Shown here: positions 37,851-40,861 of the stretch, one piece after another
Layout: every line of letters starts with the position of its first letter
How positions within the stretch are numbered: position 1 is the first letter of the stretch
Source of the DNA: an uncultured Spirochaeta sp.
GTDB taxonomy: Bacteria > Spirochaetota > Spirochaetia > DTKZ01
DNA: 40,861 nt
Assembly: GCA_937140905.1 (NCBI GenBank)
Contig: CAKZQO010000083.1
Span: forward strand, 1-40,861
Direction of reading: 5' to 3'
Program-made: the position numbers and the translations under genes
The notes under the pieces: generated by a model
Database searches by the model: none
Told to the model about the DNA's origin: nothing
Seen by the model: only the letters and a program-made list of their open reading frames with translations

Positions 37851-39500
37851 ATGCGAAGTAAAGCTATTACAGAAGGTTTATCGGGCGCTACTAGTCGAGC
37901 TCTGTTGCACAGCGTGGGGGTAAGGAGAGAGGATCTAGGTAAGCCTTTGATTGCGGTTGTCAGTTCCTATAACGAGATTGTGCCTGGTTGCATACCGTTA
38001 CGAATCTTATCCGAGTATGTGAAGCAAGGGATCCGACAAGCGGGAGGGATACCGTTCGAGTTCAACACGATCGGGGTTTGCGATGGAATCGCTCAGGGAC
38101 ATACTGGCATGTATTATTCCCTCCCTAGTCGAGAGATCATTTCCTATTCAGTGGAAATTATGCTGCAAGCCCATAGGTTCGACGGGGCTGTGTTTTTAGT
38201 TTCCTGCGATAAGATTACTCCTGGAATGTTGATGGCCATGGTTCGGGTCAACATTCCTTCTATAGCAATCGCAGCAGGGATCATGCCTTCCGGACACTAC
38301 AAGGAAGAACAACTCACCGTTTCCTTGATGCGGGAGTTCATTGGAAGGTTTCAAGCAGGTTTGATAACAGAACAGGAGCTAGTAGAAGTGGAAGCTGCAG
38401 CGTGTCCAAGCTGGGGCACTTGCTCCATGCTGGGTACTGCAAATTCAATGAATTGTTTGACAGAAGTTCTTGGATTGACTTTCCCTTACTCTTCTACGCG
38501 ATTGGCAAACTCCTCAGAAAAGTTCCGGGAAGCTATCCAAGTAGGAGAACGAGCCGTAGCGCTTGTGCAGATGGGTGTGACACCATTAGATATTCTCAAG
38601 AAAGAAGCATTCATAGATGCTGTTCGAGTAGCGGAAGCTATGGGAGCTTCTACGAATGTGGTTTTGCATTTGCCCGCCATTGCGAACTACGCAGGGATAG
38701 ATCTAACGTTGGACGATTTCAAACGAGAGAGTGAACAAGTACCAATCCTTGTGAAAATTAATCCTTCCGGTTCAAAAACAATGGAAGATTTCCATAGAGC
38801 GGGGGGTATTCCTGCATTATTGAAATCGTTAAAAGTTCTTTTAAGTTTAGATCGTCCTACTGTGTATGGTACAACTATTAAAAGTGTCGTAGAAAATACT
38901 ACTATATGGGATCCTGAGATGATCCATCCCTTGGATTCACCCCTAAGCCCGAAAGGTGGGATAGCAGTCCTGTATGGTACATTGGCTCCAGAAGGGGCGG
39001 TGATCAAGAGATCTGCGGTGGATCCTACTTTGTGGAAGTTCCAAGGGCCTGCCCATGTGTTCAATCGAATGGAAGACGCAGTTCAAGCAGTGCAAGATGA
39101 AAGGATTCAACCGGGGGAAGTTCTTGTGATTCGATACGAAGGGCCTATCGGTGGCCCTGGTATGCGAGAAATGCAACAAATAACCGCCATTCTTTCCGGT
39201 AGCGGCTTGGCGAAAAAGGTAGCCCTAGTTACCGATGGCAGATTTTCCGGGTCTACCCGAGGCCCTTGTGTGGGGCATGTCGCACCAGAAGCGGCAAGGG
39301 GAGGCCCTATCGCATTGGTGAAGGACGGAGATTTTATTCGTATCGACCTAGAATCGGGAACTCTGGATATTCTGTTGGATCCAGAGGAATTGGAAAATCG
39401 GAGACGTACTTTTTCATTTCAACGGGAACAGGAACCAGGTATCCTTTCTTTATACGCATCCATGTTGCCTGATACTTCCAAAGGAGCCGTTTGGCATTAA
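37851..39500 (+). CDS. IlvD/Edd-family dehydratase (dihydroxy-acid or sugar-acid dehydratase)
   Basis: [115 protein letters not shown] directly follows the stop of the LarA-like gene. Confidence 0.93.
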   Translation: MRSKAITEGLSGATSRALLHSVGVRREDLGKPLIAVVSSYNEIVPGCIPLRILSEYVKQGIRQAGGIPFEFNTIGVCDGIAQGHTGMYYSLPSREIISYSVEIMLQAHRFDGAVFLVSCDKITPGMLMAMVRVNIPSIAIAAGIMPSGHYKEEQLTVSLMREFIGRFQAGLITEQELVEVEAAACPSWGTCSMLGTANSMNCLTEVLGLTFPYSSTRLANSSEKFREAIQVGERAVALVQMGVTPLDILKKEAFIDAVRVAEAMGASTNVVLHLPAIANYAGIDLTLDDFKRESEQVPILVKINPSGSKTMEDFHRAGGIPALLKSLKVLLSLDRPTVYGTTIKSVVENTTIWDPEMIHPLDSPLSPKGGIAVLYGTLAPEGAVIKRSAVDPTLWKFQGPAHVFNRMEDAVQAVQDERIQPGEVLVIRYEGPIGGPGMREMQQITAILSGSGLAKKVALVTDGRFSGSTRGPCVGHVAPEAARGGPIALVKDGDFIRIDLESGTLDILLDPEELENRRRTFSFQREQEPGILSLYASMLPDTSKGAVWH

Positions 39501-39583
39501 GTTAAAGGTTGGTAGCCACACTAGTTAGAAGGTCAAGATAAAGGCAGTAAAATGTGATGGTATCAAAGATACCGCTGCGGTTA

Positions 39584-40708
39584 TTATCTCATCGCATTCC
39601 GGATCTTCATCTTGTCTACTTCATTCAATTTTTTCCCTGCAGCCACTTTCGCCCAGGTGGAGTAATTATAGAACCGAAGGGCGTTCGCCGCCGTAACGAT
39701 CTCGTTGTACATATCAAAACTTCCAGCGGGGAGAAAAAAATCCTGCACGTTGTCCGTTCCGATTCGCACCGGGATATCCTCGATCAGAAAATCCAGTACC
39801 CGGGTGATGCTATTGTGCATGGGAACCATTACCCGCCTGTCTTGCCGGTTGGAAAGAGTGGCCGTAGGGCAGACAATGACACCGATGTTGGTTTCCTTCA
39901 GGCCCTCTACAACCCTTCTAAACTTTTCTTCACTGTAGGAGGCGACACTTAGAGCATGGACCGCCCAGATGGTTGGCTCTTGGCTTTCTTGTGAGGAACG
40001 AACCTTGGTTTCTTGCTTGGTATCCTCAATTCCCTGGTGTTTGTATTGTTTTCTGTAATGAGCGGGGCGTAACCATCGTACCGCTTCGATCAGGGTCAGG
40101 GTCCCCTCTTCATCCGGCAGATTCGTTTGATCCACATGGAAATGCACTTCTTTTCCTCCCAAGGAATTGGCCAATTCGATCACTCTTCGAAAATGCTCTT
40201 TGAATCCAATATGACCTTTTCGGGCATCTCGTTCAGGGAGGGTGCCGATGAAGTCGGCCAGTGAGGCCGCGGCTACGAACACTTCCCACCGACGGGGTTC
40301 ATCGTCCTTGAAGCCGAATATGGGATATGCTCCTACTCGTAGATCGATCTTGTCTTTGTACTTGGCCTTCAAATCCAGGGCAACTTCCAAGGCCCTTAGT
40401 TCTACCCCATCCGCCGTAGTGTCAATGAAGGTGTCCAATCGAGTTACTCCGAACCGAATCGACGCATCTAGGGCTGCCCCCATACGCTCGTAGAGGGATT
40501 CCCGGGTGTAGGCTAAGCCTTCGTGCAGGACCCCCGTGGTATGTTGTTTCACCTCCAGGGGATAGGTGGCGATTTCCCAGGGATCCATATCTGCATGGGA
40601 AACATACTTGGGATCCATCACCAGGGCGCGGTCTAAGTGAGCGTGCCCATTGAAGAATCCTCCCGCTTCTTGGACCGAGCGGCGGATTAAGGTTTCATAG
40701 GACGTCAT
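39584..40708 (-). CDS. Amidohydrolase-family protein (cytosine deaminase-like)
   Basis: FNGHAHLDRAL metal motif, VHFHVDQTNLPDE, WAVHALSVAS, VRIGTDNVQDFF; GGAGG RBS upstream of ATG at 40708. Confidence 0.85.
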   Translation of the reverse strand: MTSYETLIRRSVQEAGGFFNGHAHLDRALVMDPKYVSHADMDPWEIATYPLEVKQHTTGVLHEGLAYTRESLYERMGAALDASIRFGVTRLDTFIDTTADGVELRALEVALDLKAKYKDKIDLRVGAYPIFGFKDDEPRRWEVFVAAASLADFIGTLPERDARKGHIGFKEHFRRVIELANSLGGKEVHFHVDQTNLPDEEGTLTLIEAVRWLRPAHYRKQYKHQGIEDTKQETKVRSSQESQEPTIWAVHALSVASYSEEKFRRVVEGLKETNIGVIVCPTATLSNRQDRRVMVPMHNSITRVLDFLIEDIPVRIGTDNVQDFFLPAGSFDMYNEIVTAANALRFYNYSTWAKVAAGKKLNEVDKMKIRNAMR

Positions 40709-40733
40709 GGGAACCTCCGAACGAAAGGAACAT

Positions 40734-40771
40734 AAAAAAAGCTCCCTAATCCCGAAGGATCAGGGAGCTTT
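40734..40771 (-). terminator. Rho-independent terminator immediately upstream of the amidohydrolase gene
   Basis: Minus strand AAAGCTCCCTGATCC-TTCG-GGATTAGGGAGCTTTTTTT: 15-bp stem (one G-T) with TTCG loop and T-run, ending 25 nt before the ATG. Confidence 0.85.
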
Positions 40772-40861
40772 ACTGCTCCGAGATACCATTGCCAGGCATG
40801 CACCTCATTTTTTTGGTGCAAATTAGTACAACTGCCTAGCCCAGTTACCATCTTAGAACTT

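Noticed and set aside
39559-39573. GGTATC-AAA-GATACC inverted repeat downstream of the IlvD/Edd gene
   Set aside because: Short stem with no T-run on either strand; not convincing as a terminator.
40781-40861. Possible 23S or 5S rRNA 3' end on the minus strand (GATGGTAACTGGGC...GTACTAATTTG)
   Set aside because: Short resemblance only; the expected flanking rRNA segments are not there and there is no room for a 5S gene before the terminator. Cannot be settled without sequence beyond the window.
1-40861. CRISPR arrays, tRNA genes, insertion sequences
   Set aside because: No regularly spaced repeats, cloverleaf-like sequences or transposase/integrase ORFs were recognised in the intergenic regions or ORF list.

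Overview
Bacterial window, densely coding on both strands. A spirochaete-like host is possible but weakly supported. Left to right: (i) the 3' end of a c-type cytochrome-like gene and two small redox/metal-associated ORFs (DUF6132-like, DUF5320-like); (ii) an arsenic/metal island with arsR, an alpha/beta hydrolase and arsC on the minus strand, and on the plus strand a split half-permease pair, a CDF cation exporter, a redox-active disulfide protein, an ArsP-type permease and an ACR3 arsenite-efflux gene that looks broken by an internal out-of-frame deletion; (iii) a BrkB/YihY membrane protein fused to a cyclic-nucleotide-binding domain; (iv) a cell-envelope/signalling group (envelope protein, FN3-like lipoprotein, coiled-coil membrane protein, HAMP/HD-GYP protein); (v) a LUD protein, a PQQ-type sugar dehydrogenase, RtcB, a half-size EamA transporter and an etfB-etfA-glcD lactate/2-hydroxyacid oxidation operon; (vi) a GATase, a GDPD and a solitary DUF262/HNH protein (candidate defence nuclease); (vii) a large hydroxyacid/sugar-acid catabolic region with an enolase-superfamily enzyme, a TRAP transporter, an epimerase/flavodoxin/methyltransferase operon, a GntR regulator, RarD, a TctCBA transporter, a Zn-alcohol dehydrogenase, a LarA-like nickel racemase/epimerase homologue, an IlvD/Edd dehydratase and an amidohydrolase. 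The most interesting items are the LarA-like + IlvD/Edd + TctCBA cluster with a shared AT-rich palindrome at the regulator and transporter promoters, the ACR3 deletion, the BrkB-CNB fusion, the DUF262 protein and a terminator-containing leader in front of the amidohydrolase. No CRISPR array, tRNA, complete rRNA or transposase was recognised. All family calls are from reading the protein sequences; no database search was run.
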